Positions 37,084-46,196 of a DNA stretch of 64,000 nt are shown piece after piece. The stretch is from CAVQBP01 sp963723205 (GTDB lineage Bacteria; Bacteroidota; Ignavibacteria; Ignavibacteriales; Ignavibacteriaceae). A program made the position numbers and the translations under genes. How positions within the stretch are numbered: the first letter of the stretch is position 1; every line of letters starts with the position of its first letter. Location of the stretch: NCBI GenBank assembly GCA_963723205.1, contig CAVRQC010000030.1, positions 25,015 to 89,014 on the forward strand, in the 5' to 3' direction. The notes under the pieces were generated by a model that saw nothing but the letters and a program-made list of their open reading frames with translations, did no database searches and was not told the DNA's origin.

Positions 37084-39606
37084 ATGAAAAAGCTTGCTTT
37101 CCTTTTTATTATACTTTACACTTCTTCGTTTCCGCAAGCATATCCTGTAATTCCAGATTTTTTAATTAGTGGAGACGATAATTCACCATCTACATATATT
37201 CAAAATAGTCCAAAGTTATATTTAGTTGATAATAATAATTTTATTGTATCATGGGCCGATTACCGTGAAGGATATGCTTCAATATATGCCCAGAAATATG
37301 ATAAAAACGGGAACAAGATAGAGCAAAATTTTAATTCAGAAAGTAATACAGGAATTTATTTAAACAAGAATGGTTCACTCCTATCGTTAAACACAGTTAG
37401 TAACACAAGCTTTACCGGAGATACATATTATAAAATATTTGCACGATTATTTAATTCAAACAATATTGAGTTAAAAAATGAAGACATTTATAATGGTATC
37501 CGGCCCTGGTGCGGGACCGGATATATACCAGGGGGTGAGAATATTTCTGCTTCGGAAAACTCTTTTTATTTTTTATCCAATTATGGAGGAAATCTTGCTT
37601 TAGCAAAAATAGAAGAAATCGGGACTATTAAACATTTTCCATTTGATAGTATTAATTACATCACACAAATCACATCTTCAGCCACATCTAACGGTAATTA
37701 TTTTTCTGCCTGGGTTAAGGGAACTAATTATGATTCATCAGCCATGGGTTTATATGGTGTTTTTATTAACCCGGAAGATTCTATAATTAAAAAAGAATTT
37801 TTAATATATGAAGTTGCGGATAGTATTGATGAGTGGAATTATCTTTTTTATTACGACTTACGATCGGTTGCATTAAATGATTCAACCTATAAACTTTTCT
37901 GGCTGAATAATAAATCACTTATGCTTTATTCAGTAAAACTCAATACCGCTGGCGAAATAATTTCAGATATTGATAGTATAAAATTTTCACAACCAGATGA
38001 TAAATATTCGGTATTTTCAAATATGATTATAACCAATAAGCAAAACGATGGTTTTTATCTGAAAATTTTATGGAGAACCGATACAGATCCTCCCATATAT
38101 AAAAATTCATTTATTAAATATTCTCCAAATGGTGATTTACTAAGTATTTATTCCGGAGAAAGAACCCCCGGGTATTTAAATAATATTTTTTATGCCGGTT
38201 CAGGTAATTTTTTTGAAGTGTCATCATACAATCAAGATGTTTATTTAATTAAAATTGATACAGCACAAATCATCGACAGCTCAAAAATAAATGATGACAA
38301 ATCAGGCAGCAATCAAATTAACCAGAGGTTAGTTAATTACGGGAACGATGGTGTTTTTGAAATCTGGAAGGACGAAGTAAAATCTTACGGTATCAGCATA
38401 GACAAGAATGGAGTTTTTACCGGCAGTAAAATGGAATTAGACAATACCAATATCTCCTTTTTTCCTGATAAGGAATTCCTGACAACATGGATAATAAAAG
38501 ATAATGATTCAACGTATGCTGCAGGTTATTCAATATACGATAGTAATTTCAATGAACAGTTTAGTAAGACTTTAATTACAAAAAATACTAATTACAATCT
38601 GAGAGTGAATACTCACATAATTTCGGATTCTGTATTCATAATATTATTAAATGAAACAGATGAGATTAAGTTGATAAAAGAAGAAAGAAACGGCAAAACG
38701 GTTGCCGAAAAAATTATAAGTACAGGTTCTATTGTTTATGGTGAAAAAATGTATTTTGATGATTACGAATTAACAAAGAATGAACCTGATTATTTCTGGT
38801 TATCATGGAGCAATCATCTGCAAAAATATTCGCTTAATTTTGAGCAGTTATCGGATGAAAAAATATTTAAATACGGCATAAGCTCTTATTTAGGTGATGA
38901 TAAATTCTTAGTGGTAATGAATAACTATGATTTCTTCTCAAACGTAACATCTATCGGGATGGTTCTTAATTCCGATATGGATACTTTAAAGTCTTTTCCT
39001 ATCGGTTATTTTCCAAATGATAATTACAACTTACAAATTGGAAGGATTTCAAATAACGAATTTCTAACTATAAGAAAATATGGAAAAAGTTATTACGCGA
39101 GAGCATATACAAACGAAGGCGTTGCTAAAAAAGATTCTTTTCTTATTAATGTAAACTCGACTTCATCAACGTCAAATCTTAATTTTACAGTGAACAATGA
39201 TAAAGTATATTTTTCCTGGTCCGATGCAAAAACTCCGGGCAAAGGATATGATGTGCATTGTAATATTTTTAACTTATCGACAATAACTGACATAAAAGAG
39301 AATAGTATAAAGACACCCGATAATTTCTTCCTCTATCAAAACTATCCAAATCCCTTTAATCCTTCTACAGTTATAAAATACGAATTAGCAAAACCTGGTT
39401 TTGTACATATAACACTTTATGATGTACTCGGAAGGAAAATAAGGGATCTTTTTACCGGGAATCAGGAAGCCGGTGCACACGAAATAAATTTTGATGCTTC
39501 AAATTTTACAAATTCATTAAGTAGTGGAATTTATTTATATAGAATAGTTGCAGATTATAAAGAAGGAATTTATCGAAGTACAAAGAAAATGGTTTTACTA
39601 AAATAA
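37084..39606 (+). CDS. Surface protein with type IX sorting domain
   Basis: 840 aa. Signal peptide at the start, a repeat-rich beta-sheet body, and a C-terminal Por-secretion domain (from about residue 745) with NYPNPFNPSTVIKYEL, YDVLGRKI and a KKMVLLK end. The domain directs export by the type IX system and anchoring or release. The insert seen in two other copies of the domain (see the palindrome repeats) is absent here: the strand goes straight from KPG to FVHITLYDV. The N-terminal WADYREGYASIYAQK recurs in the 894-aa neighbour, so the two body domains are related. No enzyme motif was found. Confidence 0.85.
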   Translation: MKKLAFLFIILYTSSFPQAYPVIPDFLISGDDNSPSTYIQNSPKLYLVDNNNFIVSWADYREGYASIYAQKYDKNGNKIEQNFNSESNTGIYLNKNGSLLSLNTVSNTSFTGDTYYKIFARLFNSNNIELKNEDIYNGIRPWCGTGYIPGGENISASENSFYFLSNYGGNLALAKIEEIGTIKHFPFDSINYITQITSSATSNGNYFSAWVKGTNYDSSAMGLYGVFINPEDSIIKKEFLIYEVADSIDEWNYLFYYDLRSVALNDSTYKLFWLNNKSLMLYSVKLNTAGEIISDIDSIKFSQPDDKYSVFSNMIITNKQNDGFYLKILWRTDTDPPIYKNSFIKYSPNGDLLSIYSGERTPGYLNNIFYAGSGNFFEVSSYNQDVYLIKIDTAQIIDSSKINDDKSGSNQINQRLVNYGNDGVFEIWKDEVKSYGISIDKNGVFTGSKMELDNTNISFFPDKEFLTTWIIKDNDSTYAAGYSIYDSNFNEQFSKTLITKNTNYNLRVNTHIISDSVFIILLNETDEIKLIKEERNGKTVAEKIISTGSIVYGEKMYFDDYELTKNEPDYFWLSWSNHLQKYSLNFEQLSDEKIFKYGISSYLGDDKFLVVMNNYDFFSNVTSIGMVLNSDMDTLKSFPIGYFPNDNYNLQIGRISNNEFLTIRKYGKSYYARAYTNEGVAKKDSFLINVNSTSSTSNLNFTVNNDKVYFSWSDAKTPGKGYDVHCNIFNLSTITDIKENSIKTPDNFFLYQNYPNPFNPSTVIKYELAKPGFVHITLYDVLGRKIRDLFTGNQEAGAHEINFDASNFTNSLSSGIYLYRIVADYKEGIYRSTKKMVLLK

Positions 39607-39613
39607 ATATTGG

Positions 39614-40321
39614 TTAACCTGATTGTAATAATTTCAGGCAAAGTCTTCTAATATCCTCTCTATTAAGCGGATTATAAATAGAGTCATTTTCTTTATTATA
39701 ATTATACCAAAGAATTTGACCGGTTCCGGCATCAACTAGAACCAGCTGCATCTGAAGTCCCCACAACTGATAGTCATTAACTAATGTATTCTGGTATATC
39801 TGCTGGAACATTTGCTTCTGTGCCATATAGTATTGCTTTGTAGCTTCTGAAGTACCAAAAGCCATTCCGGTTATATATAAAAAATACCTGGTATTTGTTC
39901 TGTTTAATAATTTTCTTAAACCATGAACTATCGGAAACATTTTTTTTTCATTCCTGAACGCTTCCAGTGAATCACGAATCATATCAAATTTTAAAATTGC
40001 ATTCTCATAATAGCTCGGCATTGTTTGACTGCTCATTGAAGGATGGTAAAGTATTTTTGAATATTTAGAGATAAAATCCCCCCTGTCAATTAATTCTTTC
40101 AGAATATCAGCCACATTTCTCGATATTAAAACATTATAACCGATTTTAGATCTTTCAATTTTACTGTCTTTCTCTGCATACTCTATTTCAGGAAATAAAA
40201 TAGAAATCGTATCTATCTCTGGAATTGCAGTTTTGGAAGCAATTTGTCCTAATACCGGTTGTATACAAATCATTACTAAAACAACTATAATCTGCAAAAC
40301 TAAGTTTCTAATTAAATTCAT
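39614..40321 (-). CDS. Periplasmic protein with CsgG/LpoB-like tail, unknown
   Basis: 235 aa, signal peptide (VLQIIVVLVMICIQPVLGQ). The C-terminal VDAGTGQILWYNYNKEND is the ending typical of outer-membrane-associated CsgG, LpoB and GNA1162-like proteins, in which the stretch 'V-D-x-x-T-G-x-x-x-W' closes a sheet. No lipobox cysteine. Convergent with the surface protein before it (8 bases apart). Family assignment is tentative. Confidence 0.6.
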   Translation of the reverse strand: MNLIRNLVLQIIVVLVMICIQPVLGQIASKTAIPEIDTISILFPEIEYAEKDSKIERSKIGYNVLISRNVADILKELIDRGDFISKYSKILYHPSMSSQTMPSYYENAILKFDMIRDSLEAFRNEKKMFPIVHGLRKLLNRTNTRYFLYITGMAFGTSEATKQYYMAQKQMFQQIYQNTLVNDYQLWGLQMQLVLVDAGTGQILWYNYNKENDSIYNPLNREDIRRLCLKLLQSG

Positions 40322-40987
40322 TTATCTCTTACTAATATTAAAAATTTTTTCAAAATAAAATTACCGGTATTATAAAAAAGTGAATAAATAATCGTAACAA
40401 ACTATATATCTCCACTAATTGATTAAAACTAACTTTAATTCCCGAGTATAGCAACGAAAATTTTCTATAGAGATTTAATAAAAACCCGCTCCACAATAAA
40501 GTAAAGCGGGTACTCCATTTCCCTACTACTTAACTTTTGAGGGATGTTAAATATGGGACTTGAAATAAGTTAGATTCATATCCATAAAGAATCAAGATAG
40601 TATATCACAGTCACCATAATAAATGAGTTACAGCATATGAGAATGTGTTTATAAATAGCAGTTAATGGACATTAAATCCGATAGCATAACCTATTATTTA
40701 TTATACATTTATGCCATCTTATCTTAATTATATTAATTTACAATTTTTCATTTTCAGAGTATTTATCTAATCCAACTTTATTTCAATCAACATGGATTTG
40801 CTCATTCTCAATAACAATATGGTTGAAATGAATTCGTTCAAAATCTAAGAAAACATTTAAGTACTAAATCAATTCTTTAAGCAATGAGTATATCAATATA
40901 GAAAATTACCCCGGATATGATCACTTATAGTCTATTTTCTTGCGTATTAGGTTAAGGCATTAAAAATATTTTTGAAAGGGCAAAGCT
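40322..40987. other. Long intergenic region upstream of the 894-aa surface protein
   Basis: 665 bases, AT-rich. Contains a hairpin ACCCGCT / AGCGGGT at 40484-40511 with a 14-base loop, similar in sequence to the terminator at 22311-22334 but without a T-run. No conserved RNA recognised; the length suggests regulatory space for the surface protein. Confidence 0.45.
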
Positions 40988-43672
40988 ATGCAAGGAATAA
41001 AAAAGTATTTATACACTGTCATTACGCTTGTTTTTATTTTAAGTAATCTTCTGTACGGTCAGAATAATTCACCTCTTATTTCTGATTTCAGAGTTAATGA
41101 ACAAGGAGGCAATTCGGTTAAAAATACAACTAAAACAGCAATAAACAATAACAATATTTCAATGGTTGTATGGCACGATTACAGGGAAGGAACCTCTAAT
41201 ATATATGCCCAGTTAGTACGCGCAAATGGTGAATTAATTGGCAATAATATAAAAGTCAACAGCACGGAAAATGATGAAGATTATACTACACCGGATGTAG
41301 CCGTAAATGAAAATAATCAATTTTTAGTTGCCTGGTCTGATAAGAGGGACGGGTATAAAATCTATGGCCAGATTATCGATGAAAATGGTAATTTTGTTGG
41401 AGATAATTTTATTATAAGTGATGAAAATATTTATTCGTATCAATCTCAGCCCACAATTGCATCAAATGGTAAAGAGTTTATTGTAGCTTGGCGCGATGGA
41501 AGATACGGTTCAATGTATGATATTTTCGCTCAGAAATTAGATCAGGACGGAAATAAAATTGGTGAAAATTTTATCGTAAATGCTGATTCACAGTCTGTTT
41601 CAAAATACAGTCCGGATATAGCAATAAAAAAAGACAGCAGCTATATAGTAACCTGGTATTTTTATAAAAACGGATTATATACTCCTGCATCAATTGTAAG
41701 AGATAAAAATAATAATATCCTCTCTTCACAAATTGAGGTGAGCGACTCAAGCTATAGTTCTTTCAATAATTATTATCCTCAAACAGCAGTGGCCAATTCC
41801 GGATTTGTAATTGTATGGTATAGAATTGTTAATAGTCAATATAATATAGTTGGTCAATTGTTAAATTCGAAAGGAGAAAAAATCGACTCAAATTTCGTTA
41901 TTAATGATGTTGAGAATTCTTACCGCTATTCTCCGGCTGTTGCATCGGATTCATCCGGAAATTTTGTCGTAACCTGGTATGACTATAGAAATAATTACGC
42001 CCAGGTTTATGCACAGAAATTTGTAAATGATACTGTCTCAGATGTGAATTTTAAGATTTCCGAAGATCAATTCACCGGTTCTAAATCTTATGTATCCTGC
42101 GGAATGAATGACGGTGATTATTTGGCTGCTACCTGGCTTGATTACGGAAACCCAGCAGAATATAGAATTTTTTCCAGGCTGTTTGATTCAAACGATCAAC
42201 CTGCTACTCCCGGTACAAGAGTTGATATAGATTCTCTTTCAAGTTCGGAGACCGATCCAAAACTTGCGGTAATGAACGACGGCAGTTTTATTATAACCTG
42301 GACAGATACAAGAAGCAGAACTTACAAAACATATTTTCAGAGGTATGATGCAGAAGGTAATCTATTAGGAACCAATATCAATAATGATGATAATGGAACG
42401 CAGTATAATCCCCAAATAGCCCTTTTGAAAGACGGCAACTTTCTTTTAATATGGAGAGAATACTCACGAAACATATACAATCAAAGTGAAGTATTAGGAC
42501 AAAAATATTTCAAAACGGGTGAAAAAATAGGCGATGCTTTTATTATATCATCTATTAATAGAGAAGGTGATGTATATGATCCCGATGTATGTTCAAATAG
42601 TAATGGTGATTTTGTTGTAACCTGGCAGAAAAGACACGGCAGCATATATTCAATAGTTGCAGAGAAATTTGATAATGACGGTAATATAATTAAGAATAAT
42701 TTCCTCGTAACAAATGATACTACTTCATATAAGTACAGACCAAGAGCAGGGATTGATTCTCTCGGCAATTTTGCAATTACATATTATAGTTATAAAAATA
42801 ATAATTATGACATTTTTCTACATCGGTATAATAGCTCAGGTGTAGAACTGGATTCAGCAGTTGTTGTTAATGATGATAAGACTCATTCTACTCAATATTA
42901 TCCTGATATATCTGTTAATCCCGCGGGAAATTGTATTGTTACATGGTATGATTACAGAACTACTAATGGAGTATATTTCCAGGAATACAAAAATATCGGT
43001 TCAACCGATTCATTCGAAAAAGTCGATTCAAATATGGCAGTTGCAGATTATGTTATTTCAAATTGCACACCAACAGTCAGTTTACAGGACAACGGAGAAT
43101 TTGTAATTTCATGGACTGAATGGAACGGCTCTGTCACCGGCTCATACAATAACTTGAAATTCAGGATATATAATTCTGATTTGAATCCTCTTACAGAAGT
43201 AATGAATGCGACAATATCCCAGGAAAGAAATCAAATAAACCAGGATATTGTTTTTAAAGACAATAAAATTTTCAATGTATGGCAGGATAACCATGAACAT
43301 GGAGTCGGATATGATATTTGGGCTAATGTATATAATTTTGATTATTTAGTTACGGGTGTAAATAATAAAACAAGTAATACCCCAATAAGTTTTAAGCTTT
43401 CCCAGAATTATCCGAATCCTTTTAACCCAACGACCACAATACAATATGCAGTTCCATCTGCAGAGACGGGGCATGCCCCGTCTCTACGACAAGTGGTATT
43501 AAAAGTTTTTGATATTCTCGGAAGAGAGGTAGCAACTTTAGTTAATCAAAGACAAAATCCTGGACAATACCAGGTAACTTTTAATGCAGGTAATTTAGCA
43601 AGCGGAACTTATTTTTATAGATTAAGAGCAGGTGATTTTGTACAAGTAAAAAAAATGTTATTACTGAAATAG
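40988..43672 (+). CDS. Repeat-rich surface protein with interrupted type IX sorting domain
   Basis: 894 aa. Signal peptide, then about a dozen degenerate repeats of roughly 50-60 residues with the core (F/I)-V-V-x-W-x-D-x-R-x-G and a following IxGQxxxxxG (for example FLVAWSDKRDG, FIVAWRDGRYG). These probably form a beta-propeller-like or solenoid surface domain. The C-terminal domain starts near residue 805 (NYPNPFNPTTTIQYAV) and ends KKMLLLK. Residues 825-834 (AETGHAPSLR) are encoded by a palindromic repeat inserted in frame between two strands of the sorting domain; related domains lack them. Role: likely adhesion or surface layer; unproven. Confidence 0.85.
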   Translation: MQGIKKYLYTVITLVFILSNLLYGQNNSPLISDFRVNEQGGNSVKNTTKTAINNNNISMVVWHDYREGTSNIYAQLVRANGELIGNNIKVNSTENDEDYTTPDVAVNENNQFLVAWSDKRDGYKIYGQIIDENGNFVGDNFIISDENIYSYQSQPTIASNGKEFIVAWRDGRYGSMYDIFAQKLDQDGNKIGENFIVNADSQSVSKYSPDIAIKKDSSYIVTWYFYKNGLYTPASIVRDKNNNILSSQIEVSDSSYSSFNNYYPQTAVANSGFVIVWYRIVNSQYNIVGQLLNSKGEKIDSNFVINDVENSYRYSPAVASDSSGNFVVTWYDYRNNYAQVYAQKFVNDTVSDVNFKISEDQFTGSKSYVSCGMNDGDYLAATWLDYGNPAEYRIFSRLFDSNDQPATPGTRVDIDSLSSSETDPKLAVMNDGSFIITWTDTRSRTYKTYFQRYDAEGNLLGTNINNDDNGTQYNPQIALLKDGNFLLIWREYSRNIYNQSEVLGQKYFKTGEKIGDAFIISSINREGDVYDPDVCSNSNGDFVVTWQKRHGSIYSIVAEKFDNDGNIIKNNFLVTNDTTSYKYRPRAGIDSLGNFAITYYSYKNNNYDIFLHRYNSSGVELDSAVVVNDDKTHSTQYYPDISVNPAGNCIVTWYDYRTTNGVYFQEYKNIGSTDSFEKVDSNMAVADYVISNCTPTVSLQDNGEFVISWTEWNGSVTGSYNNLKFRIYNSDLNPLTEVMNATISQERNQINQDIVFKDNKIFNVWQDNHEHGVGYDIWANVYNFDYLVTGVNNKTSNTPISFKLSQNYPNPFNPTTTIQYAVPSAETGHAPSLRQVVLKVFDILGREVATLVNQRQNPGQYQVTFNAGNLASGTYFYRLRAGDFVQVKKMLLLK
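43460..43487. repeat. Palindromic repeat family B, copy 1, inside a coding sequence
   Basis: The 24 bases at 43462-43485 are a perfect palindrome, arms AGAGACGGGGCA and TGCCCCGTCTCT; flanks extend it to 28 bases with one mismatch. It encodes AETGHAPSL in the sorting domain of the 894-aa protein. See also copies at 43779 and 50679. Confidence 0.92.
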
Positions 43673-43778
43673 GAATTAGCTAGTTGTATTTGTTTGTCAT
43701 ATTGAAATTAATCAAGGACTCATGATTTAAATTCAATATTCCTTTATGTAAAATTATAAATATCATACCAACACTTTG

Positions 43779-43804
43779 TAGAGGCGGGGCATGCCCCGTC
43801 TCTA
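43779..43804. repeat. Palindromic repeat family B, copy 2, intergenic
   Basis: Arms TAGAGGCGGGGCA and TGCCCCGTCTCTA, pairing with one G-T wobble. It lies between two convergent genes, about 110 bases after the gene holding copy 1, and could also serve as a terminator hairpin. Confidence 0.9.
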
Positions 43805-43827
43805 AATAAGGTATATATTATTTAATT

Positions 43828-44811
43828 TTAATTATTAGATTTTTCTACAGTTATCACCAGTTTTCCTTTGTGTTCACCTTTGTCAAACATCTTCAGAGCT
43901 TCCGGAACTTCATTTAACTTGAATGAACCTTCTATAACAGGCTTTAATTTACCTGATTCGAAAAGTTCAGTTAAATAATTTAAATCTTTATTTTGCTTCA
44001 GGGCTACAATGCATATATCCTTTTTTTTGCAAAACTTAATAAATGACTTCAAGAGAAATGCTTGTAAAAGACGGCCTGTTGAACCCCCTACAGTAACATA
44101 AATTCCATTAGGTTTTAATGATTTAGTGTAATTAAAAACCGACCGGTTCGTTTTAACATCAAGAATTAAATCATAATTTTGGCCGTTTTTTGTAAAATCT
44201 TCTTTTGTATAATCAATAACATAATCATAGCCTAATGAGTGCATAAAGTTCAATTTTTCTGTACTGTCAACACCGGTGATTTCCGCATTATATAGTTTGG
44301 CAATTTGTACACCTAAGGTTCCGACACCCCCGCCAGCACCATTGATTAAAATTTTTTGACCATTTTTAATATGTCCTTTATCAATTAATCCCTGCACGGC
44401 CAGTGTTCCGGCCTGAGGTATTGCCGCAGCTTCTTCGAATGTCATTTTAGGTGATTTAATAGCGAGCATTATTTCATTAGTGCAGACATACTCGGCAAAA
44501 CCGCCCCACTTGCCGCTTAAATCCCCGAATACTTCATCCCCGGGTTTAAACTTCCTTACGTTTTTCCCGATTGCTTCAATCCTGCCAGCTATATCTGAAC
44601 CGAGTATTTTTTTATTTGGTTTTAATAAACCGTTTATAATACGGTTTATAAATGGGATTCCATGAAGCAATTGCCAATCCCAATCATTAATTGATACTGC
44701 ATATACTTTTATTAATACCTCGTTTTCCTTCGGAACAGGTTTTTCAACCTCTTCAATTTTAAGGACTTCAGGTGGTCCATATCTTTCATAAATAACGGCT
44801 TTCACAAGCAT
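43828..44811 (-). CDS. Quinone oxidoreductase/zinc-independent MDR-family dehydrogenase, paralog 1
   Basis: 327 aa. Medium-chain dehydrogenase fold: N-terminal GroES-like domain (GSDIAGRIEAIGKNV) and a Rossmann domain with GAGGGVGTLGVQIAK, then VIDYTKEDF. No structural or catalytic zinc cysteines, so it belongs to the NADPH quinone reductase/enoyl reductase branch. It is related along its full length to the gene at 46197-47168, and a short relic of another copy lies immediately upstream (44848-44943), showing a tandem duplication history. Substrate unknown. Confidence 0.9.
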   Translation of the reverse strand: MLVKAVIYERYGPPEVLKIEEVEKPVPKENEVLIKVYAVSINDWDWQLLHGIPFINRIINGLLKPNKKILGSDIAGRIEAIGKNVRKFKPGDEVFGDLSGKWGGFAEYVCTNEIMLAIKSPKMTFEEAAAIPQAGTLAVQGLIDKGHIKNGQKILINGAGGGVGTLGVQIAKLYNAEITGVDSTEKLNFMHSLGYDYVIDYTKEDFTKNGQNYDLILDVKTNRSVFNYTKSLKPNGIYVTVGGSTGRLLQAFLLKSFIKFCKKKDICIVALKQNKDLNYLTELFESGKLKPVIEGSFKLNEVPEALKMFDKGEHKGKLVITVEKSNN

Positions 44812-44847
44812 TCCTCTGAATTTTTTAGATTTTTGTTTTTCTGCCCC

Positions 44848-44943
44848 ACAGTTATTGCCACATTTCCTCTTTTATGCCTATCTCAACATAGCAGTGAGAT
44901 TCTGCATTTTGTTCTAAGGATAACTTCTATCAGCAATGGATTA
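44848..44943 (-). pseudogene. Relic of a third quinone oxidoreductase (C-terminal end)
   Basis: About 96 bases closely match the 3' end of the gene at 46197-47168 over the part encoding DKGHKKGNVVITL; the relic reads DRHKRGNVAITVGQK in its best frame but has stops and frame changes upstream. The flank TTAGATTTTT is also shared with the 3' end of the gene at 43828. Nothing of the remaining 300 codons is visible. It is the trace of a deleted tandem copy. Confidence 0.75.
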
Positions 44944-45592
44944 TACTTTCCTTTTTCAATTATTTTTTTTATAAAATCTAACCAAAGATATTTGAAATTT
45001 CGAAATTCGCTATTCAACCCTGAACTCATTCTATAATCCTTCTCTTTCAAAGAGAAAGATATATTATCACAAAAAACTATTCCTTATTATTCTTGTCTTA
45101 GAATATCAACAATAGTGATTCTTATGCTTTGTTATGATACAAGCCTTTCCTTTGTTAAGGGAAAGGTTGGCTGGAGTTCAACTAATGCATCTTACCGTTA
45201 TGAAAATCCGAGAGATTTTTTCTTAAATATTACTGATTAAAATTCTAAATCCTCTTTACGCTTTACAGATATTCCGCCAATTATCTTCTTGCTGCCGGTT
45301 AAAAACAATCATAAATTTTAAAATAACGATAATGGAGTGATATGAACAGCATTAAGAAATATTCCTTTTTTATTTCGCTTCACCTTATACAATCGAAAAA
45401 TGGACTCTTGCCAAATTGTGTCGAATTTTATTTCATAAGTTTTATTTTGATTTGCCAAGTTCACTTTTATATAAACAATGACATGGTCTGCACATAGCAA
45501 TTTTACAATCTCCAAATTTGACATACTTTATGTACTGTTATTTCAGCTACGAAATAATTTGAAAGCAATAATCAGTAATATTTCAAAAAGGT
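44944..45592. other. Region without a convincing gene, with hairpin 45144-45166
   Basis: About 650 bases. A hairpin CCTTTCCTTT / AAGGGAAAGG (loop GTT) lies at 45144-45166 and a short TTCTCTTT-C-AAAGAGAA repeat near 45039-45055. A 68-codon open frame (45318-45524, minus strand, beginning MSNLEIVKLLC) has no ribosome site; it could be another relic, but nothing supports it as a functional gene. Confidence 0.5.
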
Positions 45593-46012
45593 TCACTCAG
45601 TGAATTCTACTACATCTGCTGTAATAAAATACTTAGCCTGCGTATATAATACCGTATTCAATATCTCCGCGTCATGTCGTACGTTCACCAGTGCCAGTTT
45701 TTTCCTTTCAATATCACCATACTTTTCTTTATAGTTTTTCCATAAGTCCTTAATTGAGGCATCATATAGTTTATCGACTCCAGCAACTTTAACAAAGCCA
45801 AAGATACTAACTTCGGACCCCTGGAAAATACTAAAACCAAGCAGGTAACCCTGGGTTGCTGTTCCGCTTATATCTTTAGCTACTATATTAAAATTGGGTT
45901 GTGATAGCTCGACACTCGTAACAATATTGGAATTAAATGCGCCCCCTGTTCCACATCCAGAAATTGAAAAAAAGAGAGTTATAATAGCAAAAGAAAAAAT
46001 GATTTTTTTCAT
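45593..46012 (-). CDS. Lipoprotein of unknown function
   Basis: 139 aa with signal peptide and lipobox SISGC (C20), so exported and lipid-anchored. The mature protein begins with CGTGGAFNSN and has a compact sheet with VTSVELSQPNFNIVAKDISG. This resembles a small Bacteroidota family of CGTG-type lipoproteins (a DUF6567-like pattern), but I cannot confirm it. TCTCC on the plus strand just before the start marks a GGAGA ribosome site. Between two quinone oxidoreductase paralogs; no clear link to them. Confidence 0.7.
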   Translation of the reverse strand: MKKIIFSFAIITLFFSISGCGTGGAFNSNIVTSVELSQPNFNIVAKDISGTATQGYLLGFSIFQGSEVSIFGFVKVAGVDKLYDASIKDLWKNYKEKYGDIERKKLALVNVRHDAEILNTVLYTQAKYFITADVVEFTE

Positions 46013-46196
46013 TTCAGTTCTCCTATATTATAATTGTACATATATTTAATATCAACAGTGAGGATGTTGACATCCAATTACTATCAGGTCCTCTCATGTT
46101 TATTTTGACACTATCCTTAATTTATTTTATTTACTTTTCAAACTAACTCATCAAAAAATATTAGATAAAAACTAAAAAGTTTTTTACCGTATTTTG

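Noticed and set aside
40484..40511. ACCCGCT/AGCGGGT hairpin as a terminator
   Set aside because: Fourteen-base loop and no T-run; no gene ends just before it on either strand within a useful distance.
37084..43672. Two large repeat proteins as a CRISPR-like or VNTR locus
   Set aside because: The repeats are at the protein level, degenerate and in frame; no short direct DNA repeats with spacers are present anywhere in the window.
44833..45036. 67-aa plus-strand open frame
   Set aside because: It is antisense to the oxidoreductase relic and has no ribosome site; a by-product of that relic.
45318..45524. 68-aa open frame on the minus strand
   Set aside because: No ribosome site, no recognisable domain, and it lies in a region of relics; not called as a gene.
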